Of a DNA stretch of 64,000 nucleotides, positions 45,889 through 55,674 are shown one piece after another; position 1 is the stretch's first letter, and each line of letters begins with the position of its first letter. This stretch comes from Apiospora phragmitis (Eukaryota > Ascomycota > Sordariomycetes > Amphisphaeriales > Apiosporaceae). The stretch spans positions 1,736,001 to 1,800,000 of the forward strand of contig JAQQWL010000005.1 of the NCBI GenBank assembly GCA_038363925.1, in the 5' to 3' direction. The notes below the pieces were generated by a model, which was not told where the DNA came from, made no database searches, and worked only from the letters and a program-made list of their open reading frames with translations. The position numbers and the translations under genes are program-made.

Positions 45889-47568
45889 ATGCTTGCTATC
45901 AACTTCGGCTTTGCCCTCGCTCTATATGCCATTGTAGGCGCTGGGGAAGCACCGTCGGCACTGTGTGAGGAATGCTCGAGTACCAGCACAGCAATTGGCG
46001 GCACGCCGTTCCCACCTTTGATTGAAGCGACTTTGGAGGACATCGTGACGGGTCTCGAGTCAGGCTTGTTTACGAGCGTGGACCTCGTCAATGCTTACAT
46101 GGCCAGAATCATGGAGGTGAACGACACCCTCAAGATGGTGACCGAGTTGAACACAGACGCTCTCTCCATCGCAGCCGAGACCGACAGGCAGCGGGCCAAC
46201 GGGTCCGTTCTTGGGCCTCTTCACGGGATCCCGATACTTCTGAAGAACAACATCGCCACCATGGACGGTATGCTCAATACTGCTGGATCTTACGCATTGG
46301 TCGGTGCCAAAGTCCCGAGGGACAGTACGATGGCCGCCAAGCTACGTAAGGCAGGTGCGGTGTTGCTGGGGAAGACCAACCCCTCACAATGGGCCAACTA
46401 CCGCAGCGACAACACAAGCAATGGCTGGTCTGCTTGGGGTGGGCAGACGGAAGCCGCCTATTATCCCGGGCAGGATCCTTCTGGCTCATCATCTGGCTCG
46501 GGCGTGGTCAGCTCGCTAGGTCTTGCACTTGCGGCTCTGGGCACGGAGACTGACGGCTCGATCGTGTCACCTGCGGGCGTGAATAACCTGGCTGCCATCA
46601 AGCCCACGGTTGGCCTTACGTCTCGTTACCTCGTGGTGCCAATCTCGGAACACCAGGATACAGTCGGGCCAATGGCACGGACGGTTAAAGACGCCGCGTA
46701 TATTCTCTCAGCTATCGCCGGACCGGACCCAAACGACAACTACACATCTGCTTTTCCCTTTGACACGGTGCCCGATTACGTTGGTGCTTGTGACTACTTT
46801 GCTCTCAAGGGGAAGCGACTTGGCGTCCCTCGAAACCTGTTCATGCAATATTCAGATATTGAAGAATATCGCCCACAGATAGCTGGCTTTGATGCATCTC
46901 TGGATGTCTTCCGCGCCGCAGGTGCCGAGGTCGTTGACAACCTTCAACTCGAGGGCGCTGACGTGTTGGCCAGTTCGAATTTTGAAAATGTCGTGCTCAT
47001 GGCAGATTTCGCCACGGACGTGGCTAACTACTTCTCAGAGCTTGCGGTGAACCCCAACAACATCACCTCGTTGGCCGAGCTGCAGGAATTCACCCAGAGA
47101 ACCCCAATGGAAGGCTGGCCTGGGCGGGACACGCAGATCTGGCAAGACGCTCTGGGCCTGGGCTTTGACAATACCAGCCCCGAGTTTTGGTCCAACTACA
47201 CCGCTGATCTGTACTACGGAGGCCTGCTCGGCATCACTGGCGCGATCAAAAACATGTCTCTGGATGCTTTGATCATGCCAACAACATTCTCATCGACGCT
47301 CCCTGCCGTCATCGGAGCCCCGATCGTCACCGTGCCACTGGGAAGGTACCCGGATAATACGACGGTAATCCCTAACCAATTTGGCAACCTCAATGCCACT
47401 GGGCCCAACCTGCCCTTCGGCATTGCGTTCTTGGGCGAGCACTTTAGCGAGGAGAAGCTGATCGGTCTGGCCTATGCATTCGAGCAGCGCACCAAGGTTC
47501 GCAATACCATCAAGCCTTACATCCAGCCCAAGACGGAGTTGGTGGACATTGTGAACATGAAAGAGTGA
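45889..47568 (+). CDS. Secreted amidase-signature enzyme
   Basis: This amidase-signature (AS) family hydrolase has 559 residues from the ATG at 45889. That start opens a good signal peptide (MLAINFGFALALYAIVGAGE). The ATG at 45721 would add 56 residues with a second hydrophobic stretch and would make a membrane-anchored form. The Ser-cisSer-Lys triad is visible: Lys in HGIPILLKNNIA, the Ser-rich loop PSGSSSGSGVVSS, and the nucleophile in GTETDGSIVSPAG. ALKPTVGLTSR-type sequence follows (AAIKPTVGLTSR). Several NDT/NGS/NTS/NIT sequons agree with secretion. The frame is intact and intronless. It is unrelated in role to the mitochondrial GatA at 15 kb, which shares the fold. Substrate cannot be predicted; related fungal enzymes act on small amides or peptides. 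Confidence 0.9.
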   Translation: MLAINFGFALALYAIVGAGEAPSALCEECSSTSTAIGGTPFPPLIEATLEDIVTGLESGLFTSVDLVNAYMARIMEVNDTLKMVTELNTDALSIAAETDRQRANGSVLGPLHGIPILLKNNIATMDGMLNTAGSYALVGAKVPRDSTMAAKLRKAGAVLLGKTNPSQWANYRSDNTSNGWSAWGGQTEAAYYPGQDPSGSSSGSGVVSSLGLALAALGTETDGSIVSPAGVNNLAAIKPTVGLTSRYLVVPISEHQDTVGPMARTVKDAAYILSAIAGPDPNDNYTSAFPFDTVPDYVGACDYFALKGKRLGVPRNLFMQYSDIEEYRPQIAGFDASLDVFRAAGAEVVDNLQLEGADVLASSNFENVVLMADFATDVANYFSELAVNPNNITSLAELQEFTQRTPMEGWPGRDTQIWQDALGLGFDNTSPEFWSNYTADLYYGGLLGITGAIKNMSLDALIMPTTFSSTLPAVIGAPIVTVPLGRYPDNTTVIPNQFGNLNATGPNLPFGIAFLGEHFSEEKLIGLAYAFEQRTKVRNTIKPYIQPKTELVDIVNMKE

Positions 47569-48076
47569 TCTCCTGCACGTACACCTTGGGAATATATGCA
47601 CGTAGTCTCTAGGACTCTGCTTCGATTTCATCAGACCAAGAGGCTTGTAAGCCCATGCCGCCCATACCTATATAGTGTTAATAGAACTAGTCTATAAGTA
47701 CTATAGTTGCTTTTCGTAGCCAAGGGGACGCACTCAAAAACCCCACGGTAACGCCAATTACACTACCAAACAAACCCCGACAGAGACCAAACTGAATAAT
47801 AACATAGACTTGGTTCGTCCCTCTTCGTGGGACTCTCTACTGATGCCGTAGGCACGGAGAAAACAGAGAGATGTTGCTGAATTGAATGTTGGATGCAGTA
47901 TCCCTTTGGTCTCGTGTTGGGATGCAAATCATGGTAAGGTCCCCGCTTTTCCAACGAACTGACTCATCTTGACTTTCTTTTCGCTCTCCCAATTTTATCC
48001 AGACCTGAATCACCATCAGCAAGCACTTTATTGATACTGACGAAAAAGAAATCATTGGCGGAACCACACCTTCCAA
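47569..48076. other. Spacer between amidase and yae1
   Basis: This holds the amidase 3' UTR and the yae1 promoter. No gene is seen. Confidence 0.6.
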
Positions 48077-48793
48077 ATGCATGTTTTACGGAGAGATTCT
48101 CACAGCGAGGATCTATTCACCGCGGTTGGAGCGACACCCGAAATGGCTTATGAGGAAGACCCTCTAGATGATGTATTTGGCTCAGACACAGAGCCACATC
48201 ACCAAGAGGTGGCAGGCATCGAGGCAAGAGAAACACACCCATCAGACATGCGGAGGCTACAAACCGAGCATTCGACGGCAGGCTATCGCGAGGGAATTAC
48301 CGCCGCCAAAGCCCAGAGCATCCAAGTCGGCTTTGATGAGGGTTTCAGCCTCGGGGGGACTATAGGACTCAGGGCTGGGCAGCTGCTTGGCTACCTAGAA
48401 GGAATAGCAGGCGCACTGCGAGCTTCTTCTAACGGCAGTGGCGATGATCCCAATCCCAATCCCAACCCAGCCTCGGCGCTCCTCACAAAGGCCCAGACGG
48501 AACTGGCGGCGGAGACCATCTTCGGTGAGCAATTCTGGAATCCTGACGGCACCTGGAACTACGAGATTGCTTCCACCACCGGCGGACAGCATGGCGACAA
48601 CTTCATCTTTGAGGACGTTGCCAATGCGCATCCTGCTATCGTAAAATGGACAAAGATGGTAGGAGACCTTCTTAACCAACACAACATCAACGAGGCGATT
48701 TTGGATGTCGCTGAGGATACACCCCAAAATGTTGGCCCAGTCAGAAAAGAGATCAAGGTCGACCAACAATCACGCGAGGTTCTGGACTGGTGA
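48077..48793 (+). CDS. yae1: Yae1, Fe-S delivery adaptor
   Basis: Yae1 pairs with Lto1 to connect the cytosolic Fe-S targeting complex with apo-Rli1/ABCE1, the ribosome-recycling ATPase. The intact single-exon frame encodes 238 residues. The hallmark DPLDDVFGSD precedes the deca-GX3 segment, whose glycines recur every four residues (GYREGITAAKAQSIQVG, GFSLGGTIGLRAGQLLGYLEG) at about residues 70-115. The C-terminal part is less conserved. It contains an NPNPNP spacer, FGEQFWNPDGTW and a helical stretch, and ends in REVLDW; a C-terminal Trp is typical of Lto1/Yae1-recruited clients and partners. The start could also be the ATG opening MAYEEDPL, 22 codons in; I kept the longer form because a similar leader occurs in relatives. 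Confidence 0.88.
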   Translation: MHVLRRDSHSEDLFTAVGATPEMAYEEDPLDDVFGSDTEPHHQEVAGIEARETHPSDMRRLQTEHSTAGYREGITAAKAQSIQVGFDEGFSLGGTIGLRAGQLLGYLEGIAGALRASSNGSGDDPNPNPNPASALLTKAQTELAAETIFGEQFWNPDGTWNYEIASTTGGQHGDNFIFEDVANAHPAIVKWTKMVGDLLNQHNINEAILDVAEDTPQNVGPVRKEIKVDQQSREVLDW

Positions 48794-49847
48794 AACTGCA
48801 TTACCTATGTCTGCAAAGAAAACAGTGGTCCGCAGCATGGAGACCTGGAAACCTACGCCAATACGAGCGGTTCAAGATAGGTCGATGAGAACAACTCACT
48901 TGTGCCATGGTTCATTGCTAGTCAATACTCCAGCCTGCGATCAGATAGTATCACTGGTGCTATGAGGAGGACAAGGCAGAGCCCCGGGAATTACCAGCAC
49001 GATACCACAGTCGATGGATGGCTGGAACTAGAAACCTCGGAAGGTTCCTTTGATCCTCCAATGGATGGCAGTATTTTTGCCACGAGATAGGACAACCAGC
49101 GCATCCGACATGGCGAACATACGTTGGCAGTGTTGCAAGCCTCCTGATTGACAATAAGCAAAGGCCCAGCCGGCCGAAGACCAGGAAAGCGGCTGACGGG
49201 CCGTAATCTTATAGTGTCTTGCAGCACTGCCGTTGGCCACTTTCTCATTCGCACTAAGCAGCGTTACGGCAAGACAGCCCCGGAGCTTAACGCTGAAGTT
49301 GTTCCAAGAACACAGACATGCACCATCTCTACTGAGTACAGCATAATATGGCAATGGCACTATCTGGTACAGTCGCATATACACACAAAGCTTTCAATTC
49401 AGTCCGAAGAACCAACATAGCCTTCTTCTGAGCGAGTACTTTAGTGACGATCACAACACAAAATTTTATGAGTTGGAGTATCTTGCTTCTGCTGATACAG
49501 TGACTTAGTTCATGACCCACCACCATACTATGGCTGGGGTATGCCACCATCAGGGAATTTGCAAAGGTAATCCAGCCTCTACACAGATTGATATGCCCAG
49601 CACAGACGTCTCAGTACTCAGGCTTCCAGGGTATAAGAAACACTCTCTTCCTCCCGTTCTGGCAGATCCTCCTTTCGAGTACTTCGGGACACGCTCACAC
49701 AGTTGAATCATCCTCCACTACCTTCTTTCTAGTATCTCTGATACGCCACATTCGCTTCAACTGCATCGTACATTCACTCACTAAGTACTGACTACTACAC
49801 TCTACTTCCTCTCCGGCCCAACTCCGCTTATTTGTCAAAGTATCATC
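48794..49847. other. Promoter spacer of the surface protein gene
   Basis: No gene is seen. A GGTATAAG element near 49630 lies about 215 bases before the ATG at 49848, and CT-rich leader sequence (actctacttcctctccggccc) precedes the start, typical of a highly expressed fungal gene. Confidence 0.5.
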
Positions 49848-51135
49848 ATGAAGGCCGTCCTTATAAGCACCCTGGCCTTGGCCACCGTCGCTTTCGCGAA
49901 CAGCGACCACAAGGACAAGTGCAAGAAGAAGCACCACAAGCACCACGATGACGATGTCGCCGGAAAGGCCAACATGGGGCTGAACCCTGCGCCGGCTGAC
50001 TACTGGAGGAGAAACAGCCACGACGATGACGAGGACTGTGAGGCGGAGGTGGTTCCGGTAGTTCCGGTGGTTCCGGTGGCTCCCGTACCCGTTGCCTCCA
50101 CCATCACCGTCCCCTTCGGTACCCCCGTGCCCGTGTTCACGACCAAGACGGTCTGGTCCACCTCCGTCCAGAGTGTCTTCGGCTGCCCCGAGGGCGTCGT
50201 CGATTGCCCCGTCGGTTCTACCACTACCGCCGTCGTCGTGGTCCCCGTCTCGACCACCATCTGCCCCGTGAGCGAGGGTGTTGTTCCTACCGGCCCTCCT
50301 GCCGTCGCCAGCCCTCCCGCTGCGAGCACTCCGGTCGCCACCGCCCCTGTGGCCACCGAGCCTGTTGCCACTGAGCCTATTGCTACCGCCCCTGCGGCTA
50401 CTGAGCCTGTTGCCACCGCCCCTGCGGCCACTGAGCCCGTTGCCACCACCCCTGCAGCCACCACCCCTGCAGCCACTGAGCCCGTTGCCTCCGAGCCTGT
50501 TGCCACCGAACCTGCGGCCACCGAACCTGTTGCCGCCACTGAGCCTGTTGCCACTGAGCCTGTTGCCACCGCCCCTGCGGCCACTGAGCCTGTGGCTACC
50601 AACCCCTATTGCTGCTCCTTCTGCCTCCTACGAACCAGTCGCCCCTCCCGCCGTCGTCTCCGCCTCGTCTCCCACTGGACCCGGTATCGTCGCCACTTCC
50701 CCGGCCGCTGCCACCTTCTCGATCCCGGCCATTCCTTCCATCCCATCCATTCCTGTTATTCCCTCCATTTCCATCCCAGCCATTCCTTCTATCCCCTCTA
50801 TTCCGACCCCGGCAGTAGTGGCCTCGTCCGCTTCCGCCGCCGCTTCCGTCGCCGCGCCCACCGGCACCCCCGTCGACCCCGGTTTCGCTCCCGGTCCCTT
50901 CAACGGCACCGCACCTACCGGTGTGTCGCCGTCCATGAGCGTCGCTATCATCCCCAGCGCCAGCCTGACAATCCCCAACTACGCCACCTCGGGCCCCGCC
51001 GCCGCTGGCCCCTCCTCCGCTGCCGGCCCCGCGGGCTCGTCCCCGACTTCCGTTGTCACCGCCGGTGCCGCCGAGCGCATGGCCGGTCCTGGTTGCGCGT
51101 TGGCCGCCGCGATCCTGGCTGCTGTCCCTATCTAA
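49848..51135 (+). CDS. Pro/Ala/Thr-repeat GPI-type cell-surface protein (frame broken once)
   Basis: This is a predicted cell-wall protein of about 428 residues. It has a signal peptide (MKAVLISTLALATVAFA), then a His/Lys/Asp-rich segment (KKKHHKHHDDD) that could bind metals, and a Val/Pro stretch. A conserved-looking block follows (TKTVWSTSVQSVFGCPEGVV, with paired Cys). Next come many tandem ATEPVATAPA-like units (50330-50600), an IPSIP repeat, and an Ala/Ser/Pro tail. It ends in a small-residue and hydrophobic segment (MAGPGCALAAAILAAVPI) typical of a GPI-attachment signal. The frame breaks just after the repeat, at about 50600-50607 (ACCAACCCC). Removing one base joins EPVAT to TPIAAPSASYEPV and reaches the TAA at 51133-51135. 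Such proteins are usually heavily O-mannosylated. No enzymatic domain is seen. Confidence 0.85.
50330..50600 (+). repeat. Coding tandem repeat (PVATxPA units)
   Basis: These are imperfect 15/30-nt units of the form gttgccaccgcccctgcggc, encoding (A/T)(T)EPVATAPA variants about nine times over. Units differ at single bases (acc/act, gcc/gag), so the array is old enough to have diverged, yet long enough to expand or contract. Confidence 0.9.
50719..50811 (+). repeat. Coding tandem repeat (IPSIP units)
   Basis: This is a short array of attccttccatccc-like units encoding IPAIPSIPSIP. It lies in the downstream half of the same surface protein, after the frame break. Confidence 0.85.
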
Positions 51136-51850
51136 GGGGAAAAAAGGAGCTGTCTATCGAGCTCTCTCTCCTGATGGTTTGGATGCTTGATGAGGGGGGC
51201 TTACTGGCATATCAAGTTGGGATATGCCAGGGGCAGTGGCGGATGAAAAGTCATGACCGTCTACGACGGCGTTCTTGGGGTCCGGTGGAAGGTGTGGGGG
51301 CCATTAAATGATATTGAGATGTAGCCTCTGGTATTGGTGCCTGTCTTTGCTCACATGTATTATCTTTTTTGTCCTCAAGTATACACACTCATGTATGGGT
51401 CCTAAACCCAAAAGTTGATATTAGAATTGACTAGTTAGTTAAAGAATTTGTTAATCCTGTCCATATTTTGCCTGTGCTTCTTACTGCAATGCACACTTTT
51501 CCTGAGACCGCATAGTAGTTCGATAGTTGGGGAAATGGCAGCACAACCCTCATATCGGAATAGCTGGCGGTGGGATAGTTATTTCAAGTCCCGTAGACTC
51601 TCATCTGCTGAATGCAACCAATGTATTTACCAGCTATTCCACTTATTTCCGTATCTGTTGCCATTAATGCAAGCAGTTATGCGGTTGTTAATGCCCTTAC
51701 CAGATGTTCCATCGAGAGCCGATAATATCCAATCGCTTATGAACATGAGGTGATGATAGTTATATGAGATGATGGTAGTTATACTTATACATTATCTTTC
51801 ACACTTCTTTGCTGTTGTCAACACCAACCCTTACTCATCATTCACTCTAC
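51136..51850. other. Convergent 3' spacer
   Basis: This spacer lies between the 3' ends of the surface protein gene (+) and the enoyl-CoA hydratase-like gene (-). No gene is seen. Confidence 0.6.
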
Positions 51851-52874
51851 TCAAGTCCGCCATTTCGGCTCCCTCTTCTCCAGAAACGCCCTTACACCCT
51901 CCAGCGCATCCTCAGACCGCGCATGCAGCACCATGACCCGCCCCGCCCACTCAGCCGCCTCGAGGTACCCATCCCCGCCGCCGCGGTGCTCCTCGACCCC
52001 CTCCAGTCCCGCGCCGCCGCCGAACCCAGCCTGCGTCCAAAACGCCCACTTGCCCAGCGCCTGCGGCTGCGCCGGCATCTGCGCAGCGAGCCTCTCGACG
52101 ACCTCGGCCACGCGCTCCTCGACCGCGTCGCGGCCGCCTTTGACTACCTCTACGTTACTACTCGAGAGTGGTTGGAGGTCGGACGCGCGCACGGGCTCGC
52201 ACAGGGCAAACATGCGGGTACCCCAGCCCTAGCCCCAGACGCCGGCTCACCGCCGTCGCGGGTGAGGTACACGGCAGGCCCAGCACCGACAGGCCGGGCA
52301 GCTGAAAGGCGGCGCGCTCGGCGCACGCGAGGGGCAGGTCCGCGGTCAGGGCCAGGTGGGCGCCCGCGGCGGTCGCGAGGCCCGTCACGACGGAGACGAC
52401 GGGGCCGGGGAAGCGGCGCAGGAGGGACATGATTTCGGCGCAGAGCTGGAAGGTGTCCCGCACATCGTCTTCTCCGCCGTCGTTGGCGGCGGAGGAGGAC
52501 TGCTGCTGCAGCTCGCGCAGATCGTGGCCGGAACTGAAAACTTCTGCATCTTTCTCCGAAGCACCAGAAGAGGAAGAAGAAGAAGATGATGAAGGATTAG
52601 ACCGGAGAACTAGCACGTGCGGTAGACCCGCGCGCTCGGTACGCCATTTCTCGGTGTCGACGAGCCAGGCGGTCTCGCGCGAGTCTTCGAGGCTGGAGAG
52701 GGTGGCGGGTGTGAAAGGGGGCAGGAGGCGCGGGTAGCCGTCTACGGGGGAGACGGTGTAGGAGTGGAGCTGGTCCCGGAGGCTGCGCAGCACCGAGAGG
52801 GAGAGGGCGTTGCGGCGGGTGGGATTGGAGAGGGTTAGGTAGGCGGCTTTGGGCGGGAGTTCGGGGAGCTTCAT
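51851..52874 (-). CDS. Enoyl-CoA hydratase/isomerase family protein (frame broken once)
   Basis: This is a crotonase-fold protein of about 340 residues. It resembles the ECHDC3-type group, whose activity is uncertain and whose members are often mitochondrial. The start MKLPELPPKAAYLTLSNPTRRNALS leads straight into the crotonase core. The oxyanion-hole segments are visible: EVFSSGHDLREL (after a Ser-rich loop) and PVVSVVTGLATAAGAHLALTADLPLA, then FQLPGLSVLGLPCTSPA. The frame breaks near 52217-52220. Removing one base (or restoring two) joins RRLGLGLG to TRMFALCEPVRASDL and then to VMVLHARSEDALEGVRAFLEKR, the expected C-terminus, with stop at 51853-51851. The catalytic Glu pair is not obvious, so hydratase activity is not guaranteed. 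It is divergent from nothing close by; the next gene, cenp-O, lies 519 bases upstream. Confidence 0.85.
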
Positions 52875-53393
52875 GATATTTGGTTATGTTCAAGGACGTA
52901 TCTTGCTGTCTTTTGACCTTTATCGACAGTCTCGGATCTGTTCTTCCTGGTCGATTCTTCACATTTGCTTTCGACGTATTTGCACGAGCTGGAGACTTAG
53001 TCTGTGTATGTTGAGGAAGGTTGGAGGCGATTGAATTGGGGTTTTGCGGGGATTCCGGGGTATGTACCGTTTCGCTTGGCAGCGGAAGTCTATACCCATC
53101 CAGTCCAACGTGGCAAGTCTTTTGCCAAGGTTCCGGTATAGCTTTATTGATTTAGTCCTACATTGAGCCCATCGGTTGTATGATTAATGAGTTCGATATC
53201 TGTTCCTGCTGGAAGATGTTGGCGTCCAGAAGCGCCACAGCCGAGGAGGAACACCCTGACATGAACGTGGTGACCCATTGCGCCAACCCTCAGTCGAAGA
53301 TGGTGCTTCTGTGACACCGTTGCTCCTATTCCTGTGGTTGCCTAACGCCATGTCAAGGACACTAGATTCATCTTATGACAGCGATGAGTGGAT
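52875..53393. other. Spacer between cenp-O and the hydratase-like gene
   Basis: This holds the hydratase promoter and the cenp-O 3' UTR. No gene is seen. Confidence 0.6.
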
Positions 53394-54394
53394 TTATGTG
53401 CCTTCGAGTTGACCTAGAAGCTCCTCGATGCGCATGTTTCCTCCAATCAGGTCTCGTACAGCGCCGCGATCTCGCCCATGCTCTCCTTGAACTGCCATCT
53501 TGATGATCCTCCCATCGTCGTCAATAATCAGCCGGCCTGCCTTGCCATCACTCCACTCAACGCTGATCTGCTTGGCCTCAGCATCCGCTGGGCTGATGTC
53601 TCGTATAATGGCAGCATCGGCATCTCGCTCCCCAGCCTGGCCGTTATTCGACCCAACTACCTTTTGTAGATCGCCAATGATACCGATGCGGTTTTGGTAG
53701 CGCACGAGCTCTCTCCTCAGAGCTCTCGCGAACCGCGGAAGATCCTGCTGGTGTTGGAGCTCGCCACCCTCGTCGTCTTCAGCATCGCCCCCGCCACCCT
53801 TGTTGGGCTTGGGGGCGGGTAGATGGCGCGCTGCGAGACCGGCCAGGGGCACGCAGGGCGGCACCGTGTGGCGGTGGACTCGGAGGTGGCGCGAGTTGGG
53901 ATACGGCCGGTTCAGCATGATGTAGTAAGGGCGGACGAACCGCGCCTTGGACATGACCTCGAAGCGCAAGCCCAGCACGTTGCCGCCATCTACGGCGTTG
54001 GGATCCGGGTCGCGTATCTTCAGCGACGTGATGGAGGCACATGAGCGGTAGAGACACTGTTGCTGATGGGCGACTTGCTCATCGGATTTCTTGAGGAGCT
54101 CCGCGACAGGTCCGGACTCCAGCGAGTTTACAGTCCGCTTCTTAGACCGGTCCTGTAGAAGCTTGCGTGTGGGTTCAGATACCATCAATGTGCTTGTCTG
54201 AATCTTCAGCTCTTTTTTCAGGGACTCAACTACCACAAGGTTAGGATCATACCACAAATACAGTGTAAGTGCCTAAGGAGACGGGTTTGTTGACTTAGCA
54301 AGCACTCACCTTGAGCCCGAAGACTTGCGATTTCATCATCCAACTGATCCGCAGTGGATAAGTCGGGTGATTCATCTCTAGATCTGGAAGACAT
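53394..54394 (-). CDS. Kinetochore protein CENP-O/Mcm21
   Basis: This is a component of the COMA/CCAN inner kinetochore. Exons are 54394-54310 and 54229-53394. The 80-nt intron uses GTGAGT, a CTAAC branch and GGTAG, and gives MSSRSRDESPDLSTADQLDD...LRAQ-VESLKKELK. The product is 306 residues with an intact frame. An N-terminal coiled coil (to about residue 45) is followed by the double-RWD CENP-O domain, with FEVMSKARFVRPYYIMLNRP and RHLRVHRHTVPPCVPLAGLA as the recognisable core. A low-complexity insert (PNKGGGGDAEDDEGGE) separates it from a helical segment (FARALRRELVRYQNRIG). The C-terminus ends MRIEELLGQLEGT. Family assignment rests on the RxxRHTxPxxxPL motif and overall layout. Confidence 0.82.
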
Positions 54395-55674
54395 GATTGC
54401 AATGTTCTGATTCTATTGTTGGGGTTTTGGCGTTAAGACTATGTAAAGTCCTTGGGGATTGGTGGATTTGGACATTGTAAATAGACGGGCTCAGTGGCAC
54501 GCGTCGCGAATTGCTTGGCTTGCGCTGGCGGTATGCACGCAAGATCTTATCTTATCGGCTACTTAGGCGGGTGATGGGCGCTGTGGGGATGGTTCGCTTC
54601 AGTGGGCCAGAAGGGCCTTTAGGCTGTCAAGAGCTGGATTACCAAGCCAACAGAAGCCCCTCCCGAGTGTGTCCAGAAGGGTGCCGTGCAGAATTCCAGT
54701 GATACATCCCTGACTCCTGAGCAGGGGCGCAGCTTCTGACGTTTGGCCTGTCGCCGGCTAGAATGCTTAAGTCCTGGGTTAGCGCAGTTGATGGGAACTG
54801 ATTGGGCTCATTTCCCAACCAATGGGTCCCCGCTGAATCGTGAAAGTTGTCCTCTCCCTCAGGTTCTTTTCTTTCTGACCCGGTCGAGGCAACCCGACGT
54901 CAGGAAGAAGGGCCTATTGACCCGGACATCGAAACATCCTCCTCCTCCTCTTTTTCCCCCTTCTCTTCGTTTTGCGCCCTCACTCTCTTAGGTCACCTTG
55001 TTTATCCAACTCGTTACTGACATACCGCTTTGTTCTTGGACCCAACTACTGGTTGCTTCTTGCTGCCTTCGCCACTAACAAGCTCCAACAAGGTCCTACA
55101 AGCTCTGCACCGTGAAAAGGCCACAGTTGCTCGATACAGACACATTACTTGCAGACCAACACCATTGAGTCATTAGCAGGCCCGCGACTCTCGAGATACC
55201 AGAAAGACTGGGCACCGCTCTAGGCAGTCATTGATATACACTTGAAAGCGCATCATCGGCTCAGTGCAAATCGATATCGCGTGTAAACCCTCGACTCCTT
55301 GTCGACTCCACTTCTCCATCGCTCTCTCATACCAATAGAATTATACCACATTACTCCAGCGACTACATATCTGTGTCAACCTCGATTCCACCACCGAGTC
55401 TCTCCCGTGCAGTCTTTTCAGCATTCGCGCAGCGCAAACTCGAGACTGGTCGCGCCAGAAACGAAGTACCTATGGGTGTCAAAACTCGAAGCTCGAAATC
55501 ACCAAAGCCCGAGCTGACCGTCACGACCAGCGGCCGTGAAAACGGAAGCACAGACGGTGGTAACATGGAAAATAGACGGAAGAATGCGCTGAAGCAAGAC
55601 TCGGCTCAGGTCACGGAAAACCTCATGGCGCGAAGTGCTTTTACCCTGGACGAACCCGTCCCAAAACCCCAACC
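54395..55674. other. Divergent promoter (cenp-O / acetyl-CoA transporter) with upstream ORF
   Basis: The right half carries a 101-codon ORF (55373-55678) whose stop overlaps the transporter start (ATGA at 55675-55678). Its ATGs at 55373 and 55471 could begin an N-terminal extension of the transporter if the intervening C4/A4 runs contain an indel, or it is an upstream ORF. The left half shows CT-rich leader sequence (ctcctcctcctctttttccccc) near 54940. Confidence 0.5.

Noticed and set aside
50000..50602. 200-codon minus ORF of VATGSVAAG repeats
   Set aside because: Antisense shadow of the surface-protein repeat; repeat phase keeps the opposite strand open.
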